Shown here in pieces: positions 11,027 through 20,315 of a stretch of DNA of 64,000 nt (its first letter is position 1; each line of letters starts with the position of its first letter). The stretch spans positions 62,001-126,000 of the forward strand of contig CAICTM010000017.1 of the NCBI GenBank assembly GCA_903772945.1, read 5' to 3'. The stretch is from Seminavis robusta (lineage: Eukaryota; Bacillariophyta; Bacillariophyceae; Naviculales; Naviculaceae). The notes below the pieces were generated by a model. It had not been told where the DNA came from, searched no databases, and was given only the letters and a program-made list of their open reading frames with translations. The translations under genes were made by a program, and so were the position numbers.

Positions 11027-11518
11027 CTAAAGTTCCTCTTGTTGATCTGCCTCGTGTCTTCCTTGTAACTTGGCCGCTCGTTCTCGTGTTCTTTTATTTC
11101 GCTCCGCATGAGCGTCCAGTTGTCGTTTTGCCCTTTCTCTCTCGCGTTGTCTCTTCTCTTCCAACTCGTCTTCTGTCATTTTTCGAAATCCTTTCTCCGC
11201 CATCAAAGCCTCCAGCCGACCAAAGTCATCATAATCTGCCAAATTGATAGAGTCCGTCTTGGTACCTTCATCAACATTGTAAATCGACAAAACAGGTGGT
11301 GCTCCCTTGCTCCATTGAATAGTGACATTCAACCATTTCTCCGCCTCTCCCTCCTTTAACCAAGAACGCAGGTTCTTGTAGCGCTTTAGCTTTCACCCTG
11401 AACAGGACCGAATGACGCCTCGCTGAGTCGCAGCTGCTGTTGTCACTTCTTCAGTTGCTACCGGTGCGAACAGGGCCACGCCCAAGAGCAGCAGTAGGAA
11501 CTGTTTCATCATTGCCAT
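11027..11518 (-). CDS. SelM/Sep15-family selenoprotein, secretory pathway
   Basis: One frame of 163 residues from ATG at 11518 to TAG at 11027, read through an in-frame TGA at codon 42. Residues 1-22 (MAMMKQFLLLLLGVALFAPVAT) form a signal peptide. The TGA lies in C-S-G-[TGA]-K-L-K-R-Y, which matches the CxxU redox centre and following Lys/Leu/Arg of SelM and Sep15. Downstream come LNVTIQWSKGAPPVLSIYN and LADYDDFGRLEALMAEKGF, corresponding to the thioredoxin-like beta strands and the final helix ending in the ELGF motif. A basic helical tail ends QEEL, which may act as a weak ER-retrieval signal. Family members are ER oxidoreductases. The alternative is a nonsense mutation or error, but the exact placement of TGA at the Sec site argues for selenocysteine. 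Confidence 0.85.
11393..11395 (-). other. predicted selenocysteine UGA codon (Sec42)
   Basis: The TGA lies between codons for Cys-Ser-Gly and Lys-Leu-Lys-Arg. The frame is open on both sides and the downstream part is the conserved body of the protein, so translation must pass this codon for the gene to make sense. Confidence 0.82.
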
Positions 11519-11911
11519 GGTGCCTTTAATGTTGATTGTTTGTGTGGGGCTTCAGTGACCCCATCCAAACACAGCATCTGCTGCTTTAGCTAATTAGGGT
11601 TACAGAGCCTTCCACGTTGCCTTCAAGTTGTTTCCACGGTGCGGAAGCTCAAGTCGTGGTCCTCTTGCTTGCGAACCCAACGGGAAATCTTTCTTCATCG
11701 TTCACGTCAGATCTTGGCGAATCTTCCTCATTTCAGTCAAGCAACGCAAGAAAGAGGTTGATGTTTCCTTCTTTCATAATATCCTTGCCCTTCCATTCAT
11801 TTATTTTTTAAAAAAAGTCTAAACAAAGCTCCAGATCTTCCAACCATTGCCAGCTCATCTTTCTTAGAAAATTTCCCGTCCCAACATCGTTTGACAACGC
11901 CACCATCTCAC

Positions 11912-12622
11912 ATGTTGACTGTTCATCACTTGGACCACTCGCAGAGCATTCGCATTGTTTGGCTGCTAGAAGAATTGAAGGCCAGTGGAAATAATGCTGT
12001 CGATTACGAGCTAAAGCTGTATGAAAGAAATCAGACGGATCGCTTGGCGCCTCCAGAATACAAAGCCTTGTCGCCACTGGGAACAGCCCCAACCATCACC
12101 ACCAGCGAGGGCCTCGTCATGAACGAGAGCAATGCCATTTTGGAGTATATTGTCGACTTGGCAGGAGATAATGGTTCTTCCTTTCGACCATCCAGCTCCT
12201 CACCCGATCGCGGCAATTTTTTGTTCTGGTTCCATTCCGTCCAAGGCAGCATGCAACCCATGCTCACGGTGGACATTGTCTTTCGACATGCTGCCATAAA
12301 GGCTCCCTGTCCCATTGGCAATTTGGTGGGGGTGGTTGGTTCCAAAGTCAGGGACGCGATTGTCATGCCGAGACTAAAGAACATTGTAGAGCTGGCAGAA
12401 ACCCAATTGACCAAACACGATTTCCTGGCAGGCAGCGACCTGACCGTGGCAGATATCTCAGCAATATACCCATTCGCCTCGTTGTTCACGAGGTATCCTG
12501 AGCTTTGCAAGCCTTATCCAAACTGCAAGAAATGGCTTGATCGGATGATGGAACGACCCGCCTTGAAAGCGGCTCAGCAGAAAGTGGGTGAGGAAGGAGG
12601 AATTGTGTTTGAAAGTGAGTGA
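11912..12622 (+). CDS. glutathione S-transferase-like protein
   Basis: 236 residues, single exon, starting at the ATG at 11912 (MLTVHHLDHSQSIRIVWLLE). The N-terminal thioredoxin-fold domain has SIRIVWLLEEL (helix 1), LSPLGTAPTI (the cis-proline loop) and VMNESNAILEYI (the E-S motif that binds the gamma-glutamyl group). The all-helical C-terminal domain contains LAGSDLTVADISAIYPF, the N-capping/hydrophobic staple motif of GSTs, and ends with YPNCKKWLDRMMERPALKAA. It resembles fungal/bacterial Gtt1-like or theta-like GSTs; the class is not certain. It probably acts in detoxification or peroxide handling in the cytosol. No targeting peptide is visible and the gene looks whole. Confidence 0.9.
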   Translation: MLTVHHLDHSQSIRIVWLLEELKASGNNAVDYELKLYERNQTDRLAPPEYKALSPLGTAPTITTSEGLVMNESNAILEYIVDLAGDNGSSFRPSSSSPDRGNFLFWFHSVQGSMQPMLTVDIVFRHAAIKAPCPIGNLVGVVGSKVRDAIVMPRLKNIVELAETQLTKHDFLAGSDLTVADISAIYPFASLFTRYPELCKPYPNCKKWLDRMMERPALKAAQQKVGEEGGIVFESE

Positions 12623-12921
12623 ACGAATGATTTTCAATGATCTACAGAACGAGCTATAAGGTACTATGAATGAAAGCGGCTCGAGATAAAGTCGGAAAGG
12701 AAAGTGGTCGAATTGGAAATCGTGCGCAAACAACGTGCTTGGGCTTTTGTGTTCTGAAGTGCACCTACATGCCTAGTCTGTGCATCTTAATGAAACAAGT
12801 TTGTGAAACTAATTCGGCTTACTAGTATATACTTCGGATGTTATGTCCATGTTAGCTGTGATGTGCTTGCTGCATTCAATGAATTATGTACGTTGCTAAA
12901 CCCCGTGCTTGCTTCGCATGT

Positions 12922-14988
12922 CTATCGTCTTGGAGATCTTTTGCTGCCACCCTTTACCGGTACCCCCATATGTTCTTGGTCGAGCTCCTGGTTGTATGTA
13001 TCGATAAACCTAACGATTGCCCCTTCAGCGTATTCTCCGTCGAACATTTCTTCATCCGCTACAAAGCAATGCAATATTGTCTTGATGGATATATCGAACA
13101 CGCCCATGAATATGTCCGAGACAATGTAGGAGATGAAGAAGATAATCACCAAAGGTCCGCCAACGTGGTGCAATTCTGCCTCGGCATCAATAAGGGCAAT
13201 GTAGGAAAGTCCAGTGGTCACGGTGCTAATGAACACCTTCCCAACCACAAGAATGGACGAGCTCACGTAGGACACTGCCCCCACACGGCCAGCGTTCCGT
13301 AGCATCAAGTAGAAGGCTTGGCGTGAAGACTGACAGAATGACGTGCCAAAGATGGCTGTCTGTATCCAAGCATTTTTGTTCATAAATCTGAGACATGCTT
13401 CAAGCATACAGAAGCAACACTGACAGCAGCATATCATCGTGTTGGCAATTTTGTTGTCTGCTTTCTTGATGGTTCTTCTGATTCGTTCTAGCAGGGCTCG
13501 TACAAGCTGTACTAGGGCAATGAGAAGGGACCCAAAGGCGAGTGTACCCGTGTGGTAGTAGAGTGTGTTTGCGAGGCTTCCCAAAACGACACAGCTCCCA
13601 ATCCGTCTCTTCTCCTTCTGGAAGTACCATCGAGCTACAGACATTGCAACTGTCAGGTCCCCAACAGCCACAATGAAGTTGCTCGTCCAAAAGGCAACAA
13701 ACAAGAGGAACCATGCACATATCTCGACATTCCCATCGAAACCATACGTCCGAACTGCAATCTCAGCGCCAGAATCAATGTCAATTGGGAACTCCAACAC
13801 GTTGATTTTCCCCATGGATGCCAAGTAAGCACCATAAATGGCAAACGTCCCGAGAGCACCAATAAAGACCATCGACTGTAAGACTGGAACAATCAGGATT
13901 CCCGGCATCCGGTTGATTGCCCTAGCTGCAGCTCTCACGCAGCCGATAGACATTTGGATTTGTTGTATCAAGCAGCATGTGATGGATACCAAAATCGCCA
14001 GAATGACAAAGCAAACCATGCTCACCCCATAAAGAACTGTAATCCATTGATCGGATACCCGTCTGGGAGTTTCTGAGCTGAACATGGCAGCATTTGCAAA
14101 GCTGAAATACCCGGCAGCTCCAAACATGGCCCACGTGAGTCCAATGGAACCCCAAATCATAATTGACAGTAGGCATGGTAGTCGCATTAGAAACACGTAA
14201 AGGAAACTGACGCCCAGTGCCACTCCAAAACCAAATCCAAACACATAGTCAAAGGTTGCGTAGACATCAGAATAGAGATTCAACAGCAGTTCGGATGGAT
14301 TTGGGATTTCCAATACTTTTTCGGCCTGAGTTTGGTTTTGAATGGCTCTTTCAGCATCCGAGGTCAAGTAACAACGCCAAAATAGCTCATAGGTGTCACC
14401 AGCGTAATAGGCGAAGCCAAAGCCTTTGCTGATCCCAGCTGAGTGCCACGAAGCAATGGCAGAATTATCTGGGAAGCACAAGCTGTCCGTGCAGAATAGT
14501 GCGTCGGAGGAGTTGACATAGTAGGGAGCAACCTGGACAAAGTCCAACGGCAGCTCTGATTCACCATAAGACGGCTGCCAAACTCCTGCATAAGTCACCA
14601 GAGTTCGGATGTCGGATACATTGTTGGCAACTTGTCCTACAAGAGAAGGGCATTCATTTACGCAAACTCCTCCAGTATAGGAGTTTACGTAGAGAAGGTA
14701 TGGATAATCTGTCATGTCTTCACGAAAATCTGTACCGCAAACATTTCCGTCGTAGTCAATTGGGTGAATGACAAGGCGAATGTCGCCGTAGTTGATAGCG
14801 TAAAAGCCAATTGCTGTCGTCACCAACCACACCAGAATCAAAAGGAGTGCGCAAAGACAGTCGGTACATCGCCGGTTGGTAACGCTACCGTCATTAAAAT
14901 CATCCGGGGCGATGAGCTTTCCATACATCTCATCGTCGTCGTCGTCGTCTTCATCAAAGCTGTCTTTTCTTGCTCTACTTGGAGCCAT
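12922..14988 (-). CDS. choline transporter-like protein (SLC44/CTL family)
   Basis: 688 residues from the ATG at 14988, single exon. An acidic cytoplasmic N-terminus (DEDDDDDDEMYG) precedes the first membrane span (LCALLLILVWLVTTAIGFYA). A long extracellular loop with many Cys and several N-glycosylation sequons follows, then a cluster of about nine to ten hydrophobic segments. CTL-type landmarks include RRCTDCLCAL, FWTSNFIVAVGDLTVAMSVARWYF and LGSLANTLYYHTGTLAFGSL, equivalent to the conserved FxxAxxxxxxAGxxxxWYF and HxGSxAFGSL blocks. A Cys-rich stretch (ICCCQCCFCML) precedes the MNKNAWIQTAIFGTSFC block. SLC44 proteins move choline or related organic cations across plasma, mitochondrial or plastid membranes; the substrate here is inferred. 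Confidence 0.92.
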   Translation of the reverse strand: MAPSRARKDSFDEDDDDDDEMYGKLIAPDDFNDGSVTNRRCTDCLCALLLILVWLVTTAIGFYAINYGDIRLVIHPIDYDGNVCGTDFREDMTDYPYLLYVNSYTGGVCVNECPSLVGQVANNVSDIRTLVTYAGVWQPSYGESELPLDFVQVAPYYVNSSDALFCTDSLCFPDNSAIASWHSAGISKGFGFAYYAGDTYELFWRCYLTSDAERAIQNQTQAEKVLEIPNPSELLLNLYSDVYATFDYVFGFGFGVALGVSFLYVFLMRLPCLLSIMIWGSIGLTWAMFGAAGYFSFANAAMFSSETPRRVSDQWITVLYGVSMVCFVILAILVSITCCLIQQIQMSIGCVRAAARAINRMPGILIVPVLQSMVFIGALGTFAIYGAYLASMGKINVLEFPIDIDSGAEIAVRTYGFDGNVEICAWFLLFVAFWTSNFIVAVGDLTVAMSVARWYFQKEKRRIGSCVVLGSLANTLYYHTGTLAFGSLLIALVQLVRALLERIRRTIKKADNKIANTMICCCQCCFCMLEACLRFMNKNAWIQTAIFGTSFCQSSRQAFYLMLRNAGRVGAVSYVSSSILVVGKVFISTVTTGLSYIALIDAEAELHHVGGPLVIIFFISYIVSDIFMGVFDISIKTILHCFVADEEMFDGEYAEGAIVRFIDTYNQELDQEHMGVPVKGGSKRSPRR

Positions 14989-15032
14989 TGTTTCTCTCCT
15001 TTCCGTTCTCTTAATCAGCTTCTGAACGATCA

Positions 15033-15165
15033 CTCCTTGTATGGTGTAGTGTGCACTGTGCGTTTACTCACTAAACAGTTGTGCAGTCCAGAATGGAGAG
15101 GCTCCTTGTATGGTGTGGGCTGTGTGTTTACTCACTAAAACGTTGTGCGGTCCAGCATGCAGAGG
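15033..15165 (+). repeat. tandem duplication, 69-bp unit x 2
   Basis: Unit 1 is 15033-15101 and unit 2 is 15102-15165, both beginning CTCCTTGTATGGTGT and sharing GTTTACTCACTAAA and CAGAGG-type ends. It lies 45 bases upstream of the SLC44 start codon, so it falls in that gene's 5' UTR or promoter. Confidence 0.85.
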
Positions 15166-15518
15166 CTAAAAAGACGAGTACTTCTTTGCTCTCGCTCCAC
15201 TCACACTCATGTACATATTATGTGTTGCCTCATTGTGAAGCTGCGTTGGAATTGGTTTGGTTTGAACTCAAAATATTCCGATTTCATCATTCAAAGCGTG
15301 GGAGTTGAGTGGTTCCCGCGTGATTGTTCTAAACGAACCTCCAACCACAAGGTGGGTCGTCTGGCGGCTATTCACACCGGTACAGGACGTAATACTTTAA
15401 CCCTAGTAAATATAAGGCAGACATGACTGGCTGGCTGGGCCCTCATGATTGAACGAACGAACCGAAGGCGAGGGATGAGGGATCCTTGCAAAGCATGTCC
15501 GTCGCATTGTTAGAAATT

Positions 15519-15727
15519 AAAGGGGGGTTTAGAGTAGGTAGATTATCTACAGAAGCCAGCTGGGGCCAGGCTTACTAAGCAAAGAACATGCAGTTGAAAT
15601 TGAGGACTGGGTTCTGTGGGATCAGGGGCGAGAATTGAGGACCATTTTGGGGGCTAAATGGTTTAGCTTTGCGGGATCCACGGAGACATAAATGGGTAGC
15701 TTTCACAAGTGCAATGGAGATGAGGGT
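15519..15727 (+). repeat. interspersed repeat, copy 2
   Basis: Second copy of the element at 10302-10508, same orientation, with scattered substitutions and small indels. The flanks are unrelated to those of copy 1, which argues for dispersal rather than a large duplication. Confidence 0.75.
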
Positions 15728-16275
15728 TCTGCAGGAAGAACATCATTTGAGAGTATGAAAACTGAGTAAAGCTGGCAGCCGCAGAAGCAAGGCGTTGTAA
15801 GAGAATTTTGGCTTAGGGAGCAAGCATGTCATCCACAGAAACAACAAAGGGATGGAAGGAGGCCGATTGGATTTGCACAGGGCATTATACTTGGAAATTT
15901 CTCTTGTTCTTGGTTGGTTAAAACTTTTGTTTGGATCTTTTGTTTCGGTAAGAGGCACAGTCCAAATCTGTGACACGTACATCAATAATAGCAGTAGTAC
16001 CACGTTTGAACAAGCTGCGAATGGAAAGATCACCGAGCAAGAGCTTGGGGGCTGGAGGTGGATTGCGAGGGGGGAGAAAGGGGGGGTAAGGCGGAAATAG
16101 GGTGACTGGTACTGGTACCACCGCTCCACCTGGTACCTGGTACCGGTACTATGATACAGAGCTGATACAGCCACTAGCTGGTACCGCACCTTTGGAGCGA
16201 GCAACACAAAAGAACAAGCAGCCGGAGGCTGATGCCCTCAACTGTCAAAAAGAGATTTGATTGGTCAAATCATTT

Positions 16276-16552
16276 ACCGTGTTCAACTGGACACACTATT
16301 GATAGCAAGTCTCCACAGCCAGCCAGTACGGGCACAGTGGTATCGGTACACATGGGTCCAGAGTACTGTGTCCAACAGAACACACAATATAAATCCCTAT
16401 CCTTAACAAGGAAAATGTCCCATAGGTCTTTGGCAAAACCTCCACCGTGTTTATCTGGACACACTTGCGAGTCTGCATAGCCAGCCAGTACTGGTGCGTA
16501 GAAACTACTGTGTCCAACAGAACACACAAGATTAATCCCTATCCTTAACGAG
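16276..16552 (+). repeat. degenerate tandem repeat, about 168-bp period x 2
   Basis: Two copies start at 16276 and 16444 and share CTGGACACACT, CAGCCAGCCAGTAC, TGTGTCCAACAGAACACACA and AATCCCTATCCTTAAC. It lies just upstream of the gene at 16656. Confidence 0.8.
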
Positions 16553-16570
16553 CGACGAAAACAGCTGCAA

Positions 16571-16606
16571 CAAACACACAAACACACACACACACATACA
16601 CATACA
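16571..16606 (+). repeat. CA-rich microsatellite
   Basis: An imperfect CA dinucleotide run of about 36 bases, 50 bases upstream of the ATG at 16656. Confidence 0.9.
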
Positions 16607-16655
16607 GGGATAAAAGTGTGAAAGACCCTCAGTCCGTTGAGGGCAATTCTGGACA

Positions 16656-17715
16656 ATGACAACAGCTGCAGAAGTCATGGCCGACGATGTCAAAGAGAAG
16701 ACCTTGTCTTCCTTGTTGAAAGAAAAAGTCGCTTCGACAGCCAACAGTCCTCAAAAGGGATCACCTCGCGATGCCACGGAATCTCCTCGCGATGTCAAGG
16801 AATCTCGAAAGGTATCTGCTGGTACATCTCGAAAGCGTGCCACATCTTCCTCTTCAGCCTCGTTGACAAGCTCGACCAAGCGGCAAAAGAACAGTGTCGA
16901 TCGGTCTGCTACGATATCTCCCACTACGGTATCGCCCACGGGAATGATCATCCAGGAACTTTTGGAAAAATCGAGCCAGTAATTGAGCTAGAAGATGCAA
17001 GAAGAATTGGACAAGGAAGATCAGAAGACCCAAGAAGAGATGGCCAAAGAAGACCTAGAGATCCAGAACCGGAAGACACAAAACGCTGAACTCACCAAGA
17101 AGTTTCAGTTGCAGAGTGAGCTGAACACTCATGGTGCCAAGGGCAAGACACCACCATGGGGAACTCACGGATGCCAAGAAGGAACTCAAGGAAGATGCTG
17201 TTGAACTGTGTCTGCACTTTAAGATCTATTTCGATGGCGATGACCATGACCATGACCAAGGCTCTGCACTCCAACTTTTCTTCCCATTGAAGACCAAGAA
17301 AGGGAAAGAGGGCAAAACCAAGATTGTTGACACGACCCTTCGTGATCTCTTCAGGGACTATTCTGTTGAGGCGAAGATTATGGATCCATTCTTTGATCAC
17401 ATGAAATCCAAACTCCCGGCTTTGAAGAAGCTAAAGGAAAAGAACTATCCCATTGAGGTTGCTTGGATGTCGATTTCTGATTCCAGCTGCAAGCCGATCG
17501 CTCATGAGTCTTTTCCACTTTTAAAGCACTGAAGTCAACTTGCATTGCCTACTTTCATGGGAAGTACCACACTTGTACAAAGCGAGAAACGGAGGCATTG
17601 TATTTCCCGTTGTTCTGAAGGTCCAGCTGGAAGAGGGAAAACTGGAAGAATGGAAGTGGAAGTCTCGCCATGCATTGTGTTTCGGAGAATCGGATGATGA
17701 GTGTGAGGGAAAGTG
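16656..17715 (+). pseudogene. hypothetical protein gene with broken frame
   Basis: Coding-like sequence spans about 1.06 kb but changes frame. Segment 1 (16656-16982) starts MTTAAEVMADDVKEKTLSSL, is Ser/Lys-rich and ends at TAA after IIQELLEKSSQ. Segment 2 (16995 to about 17150) is a charged helix, EELDKEDQKTQEEMAKEDLE. Segment 3 (about 17150-17532) has KKELKEDAVELCLHFKIYFD, a His/Asp stretch and LRDLFRDYSVEAKIMDPFF. Segment 4 (about 17520-17715) has EVPHLYKARNGGIVFPVVLK and ends ECEGK. The frame changes near 16985, 17150 and 17520 are not explained by clear GT-AG introns. No family is recognised. It may be a decayed gene or an intact gene with assembly indels. Confidence 0.45.
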
Positions 17716-18410
17716 AAAACATTTACCTGCAATGAGAAGACAAAACAAATCAAATTGGGGTTTCATTGAGCATAAACATAAATTAGTTTTAGGAACAAGA
17801 TTGAAGCAGGCGAGTCTTGCCCAGGATGACATGCGGTATAGTGGATTTGCGAACACATCAGTCATTCGATCAGTAGGCATTACCGTACCGGTAGTAGGTT
17901 GCCAGGCCTCGGTTGTCACCCTTGGGTAGTAGACTACGTTTCCTTCAGTTTCGTGGCGAGCCGACAAGTAGCGGCTTGTCTCGATGCCGATGCTCGCTCA
18001 TCAACTTGTACCGGTAGGCGGCACGGTACCAGGTATAGACTCGTAGAGGCATCAACAGCACGTTGTCATCAACAGAAAAGGAACGAATCCATCGAAAACA
18101 CAAATCTGGAGATACTTAGTCATGCAACTTGAAACATGTACACGAAGGTTGACTTATAAGAGCACGGTATTACAATGCGGGCACTACCCTACCGGTCCTA
18201 CCGGTACCGTACCCGTTAGATACGTTTTTGTTTCATCTTTGGACCAAAATGGGCCAAACGACCTAATGCCCAAGACAGAAACTGCTACTGCTGCTTCCGG
18301 TAGTAGCAGAGCCGTAGTCTTCATCGACGACTGACCATTCGATTCGACCACCAAAGCTCCACTCACTCAATGACATCCAGTTCATCTACACTCATATCTA
18401 CACATTGTGC
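17716..18410. other. intergenic, nothing identified
   Basis: No open frame with coding character. TACCGGTA/GGTACC words cluster at 17880-18030 and 18185-18220. Confidence 0.5.
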
Positions 18411-19898
18411 CTACAAGGCAACAGTGTCGACAGAAGCGGTATTGCAGCCGGGGTTTCGGATGCCCCACTCTGCAGGCGGCATGGCCTTTTGATGAACTGC
18501 AACTTCAGCAGTATCTTCTAGTGCAAACGCACTCTCTCCTCCTGAATCAGTCGAGGCAGGACTGCCCACTGATCGTGCGGCCTGAGGCGTAAAAGAAGCC
18601 TGCGCAACGGTGCTCCCCCATTCCGTGTCGTCGTCGTCGCGATTTTCAGTGTCACCGTCGTGGTGTTCTGTGTTTTCGCCGTGGTTGTTCCACTCTGAGC
18701 CTTCGTGGTTTTCGGTAACATCTCCTTCGGTCTCTTCAATTATAGTTTCGCCAATGATGTCATTTGGATGAATAAACGGAACAGTAGGATCTGATTGGTC
18801 TTGTAGCTCAATATCGTCTATTTCTCCTGACAGATCCATTTCCTGCTCCTCGAAATCGGCGTCATAGACGTTGGCACCATCCAAGTAATCTCGCATTTCG
18901 GCGCCAATGATTCCTTCGCCATCCAGTGCCGCTGACGTGGACTCGTCCTCTTCCGCCTTTGACTCGCAAGGTGAAAGCATGGAATCGTAATGAGTTTCCG
19001 TAGAATACGAGTGAACTCGATTCTTTCGGCCAAGAAACCAGCAGCAGCAGATAGAACTCAAGGCAATCACTACCGATGCCGACAACAATGTTCGTCTCCC
19101 CGGACCATTGGGAATCTTGCCTTCTTCGCTTGTCGGCATGAGGCTCGGAAAGGAGGAAGGGCTTGGCGATTCCATACTTGGTTTCGTTGTTGCTTCAAAG
19201 GATGCCGTTGTCGGATTGACCGAAGGAATTGTGCTTGGGAACTGCGATGGCCTGAGAGTGGGGCTGGGGGTTGGAAGTGATGATGGAAGTGTCGATACAG
19301 AGGGCATGGAACTTGGACTTTGGGCATCCGAGGGAGAACCAGAAGGAACTGCGCTAGCGGAAGGGCTGTTCGACGTTGTCGGCGAAAGAGAGGGGGCGCG
19401 AGAAGGAGCTGTAGTCAAGACTCGACGCTCGAAATCGCAGTAAGACGTGCTATTGAAAGCGAAGAACACAGAATCGGCTCCAGGGAATGGCCAAAGATAG
19501 TCGCTGTTGCAAGGTTTGCACCAAGCACGCCCATACAAGTCTTGATACGTTCCCGATGGGCAGAGTGTGCACTCGCTGTTGCCGAGACCTTGTGAGAAGG
19601 AACCCTTTGGGCATTGTCTGCAATACCAAGCGTCTACGATGTTCGAGAATTCACCAGTTGAGCACGGGTGGCGAAAGTTGTCGTCATCTCCACTGTAGTA
19701 GCCTTGTCCGACTTGCACGCACTCGATCATGTTGTTTGGGAGTTTGACTGGAGCATTTGCGTAGTAGCATCCTCTGGGGCAGCGATCAGACGACGGAAAG
19801 GTTCCACAGGTCTGTGGTACGACGACGTTGGCCGATGCCAACGATGACAACAAGCTGAGCATCGAAACAACAAGAAGGAACGAAACCATGGTGTGCAT
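18411..19898 (-). CDS. type I membrane protein: Cys-rich ectodomain, P/S-rich stalk, acidic tail
   Basis: 495 residues from the ATG at 19898, single exon. A signal peptide (about residues 1-23, ending SSLASA) is followed by a Cys-rich domain (about 30-155). Its CRQCPKGSFSQGLGNSEC and CTLCPSGTYQDLYGRAWC units are the CxxCxxGxxxxxxGxxxC pattern of GCC2/GCC3 or ephrin-receptor-like repeats. A Ser/Pro/Thr-rich stalk follows (about 165-265, with PSLSPTTSNSPSASA), then one membrane span (LLSASVVIALSSICCCWFLG) and an acidic cytoplasmic tail of about 190 residues (EEQEMDLSGEIDDIELQDQ; repeated NHGENTEHHDGDTENRDD). The layout suggests a cell-surface receptor or adhesion protein. There is no kinase or other known tail domain. 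It shares only its layout with the larger genes at 52-64 kb. Confidence 0.85.
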   Translation of the reverse strand: MHTMVSFLLVVSMLSLLSSLASANVVVPQTCGTFPSSDRCPRGCYYANAPVKLPNNMIECVQVGQGYYSGDDDNFRHPCSTGEFSNIVDAWYCRQCPKGSFSQGLGNSECTLCPSGTYQDLYGRAWCKPCNSDYLWPFPGADSVFFAFNSTSYCDFERRVLTTAPSRAPSLSPTTSNSPSASAVPSGSPSDAQSPSSMPSVSTLPSSLPTPSPTLRPSQFPSTIPSVNPTTASFEATTKPSMESPSPSSFPSLMPTSEEGKIPNGPGRRTLLSASVVIALSSICCCWFLGRKNRVHSYSTETHYDSMLSPCESKAEEDESTSAALDGEGIIGAEMRDYLDGANVYDADFEEQEMDLSGEIDDIELQDQSDPTVPFIHPNDIIGETIIEETEGDVTENHEGSEWNNHGENTEHHDGDTENRDDDDTEWGSTVAQASFTPQAARSVGSPASTDSGGESAFALEDTAEVAVHQKAMPPAEWGIRNPGCNTASVDTVAL

Positions 19899-20315
19899 CT
19901 ATCTTGTGAGATTCGATGTTGTTGAAAGAAATCGAGATCAACGACTGTCACTCGACTCGTCGTTGAGGAATGAAAAGGTTCTTGTTGGAGATTTAGGGTC
20001 CATCGTAAAAGCAGCTTTCCGTGAATTTGAGAAATATCAAATGCACGGCATCATCCCGCAACGCGTAGAATTCTACAGCGCCCAGCACCATACGCCGTGC
20101 CAAAAACACCCGATCCAGGGACCGGAGCGTCCACTTTCAAGAAATCGGCCAAAGGCAATCTCAATTTTGTCGACAAGAGAACCCATCTCAAAATTGTTTT
20201 GGTTGAAAGGAGGGCTTTCCTCATTGTTCCCGAGTTGGAAACCTTGAAAGCCCTCGATTGTATTTTCTTTGTCTGCCGCGATCCTTCTGCCCAACAACCG
20301 TAACGTTGCTTCAGC
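19899..20315. promoter_or_regulatory. intergenic region of a divergent secreted-protein pair
   Basis: 417 bases between the starts of the Cys-rich membrane protein (minus) and the AOC/dirigent-like secreted protein (plus). It must hold both 5' UTRs and probably both promoters. No named element was identified. Confidence 0.4.

Larger units (their letters stand above)
14989..16655. other. repeat-rich intergenic region
   Basis: Holds four repeat features listed separately (15033-15165, 15519-15727, 16276-16552, 16571-16606) and a dense block of GGTACC/CGGTAC words at 16105-16160. No coding region is supported. Confidence 0.6.
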
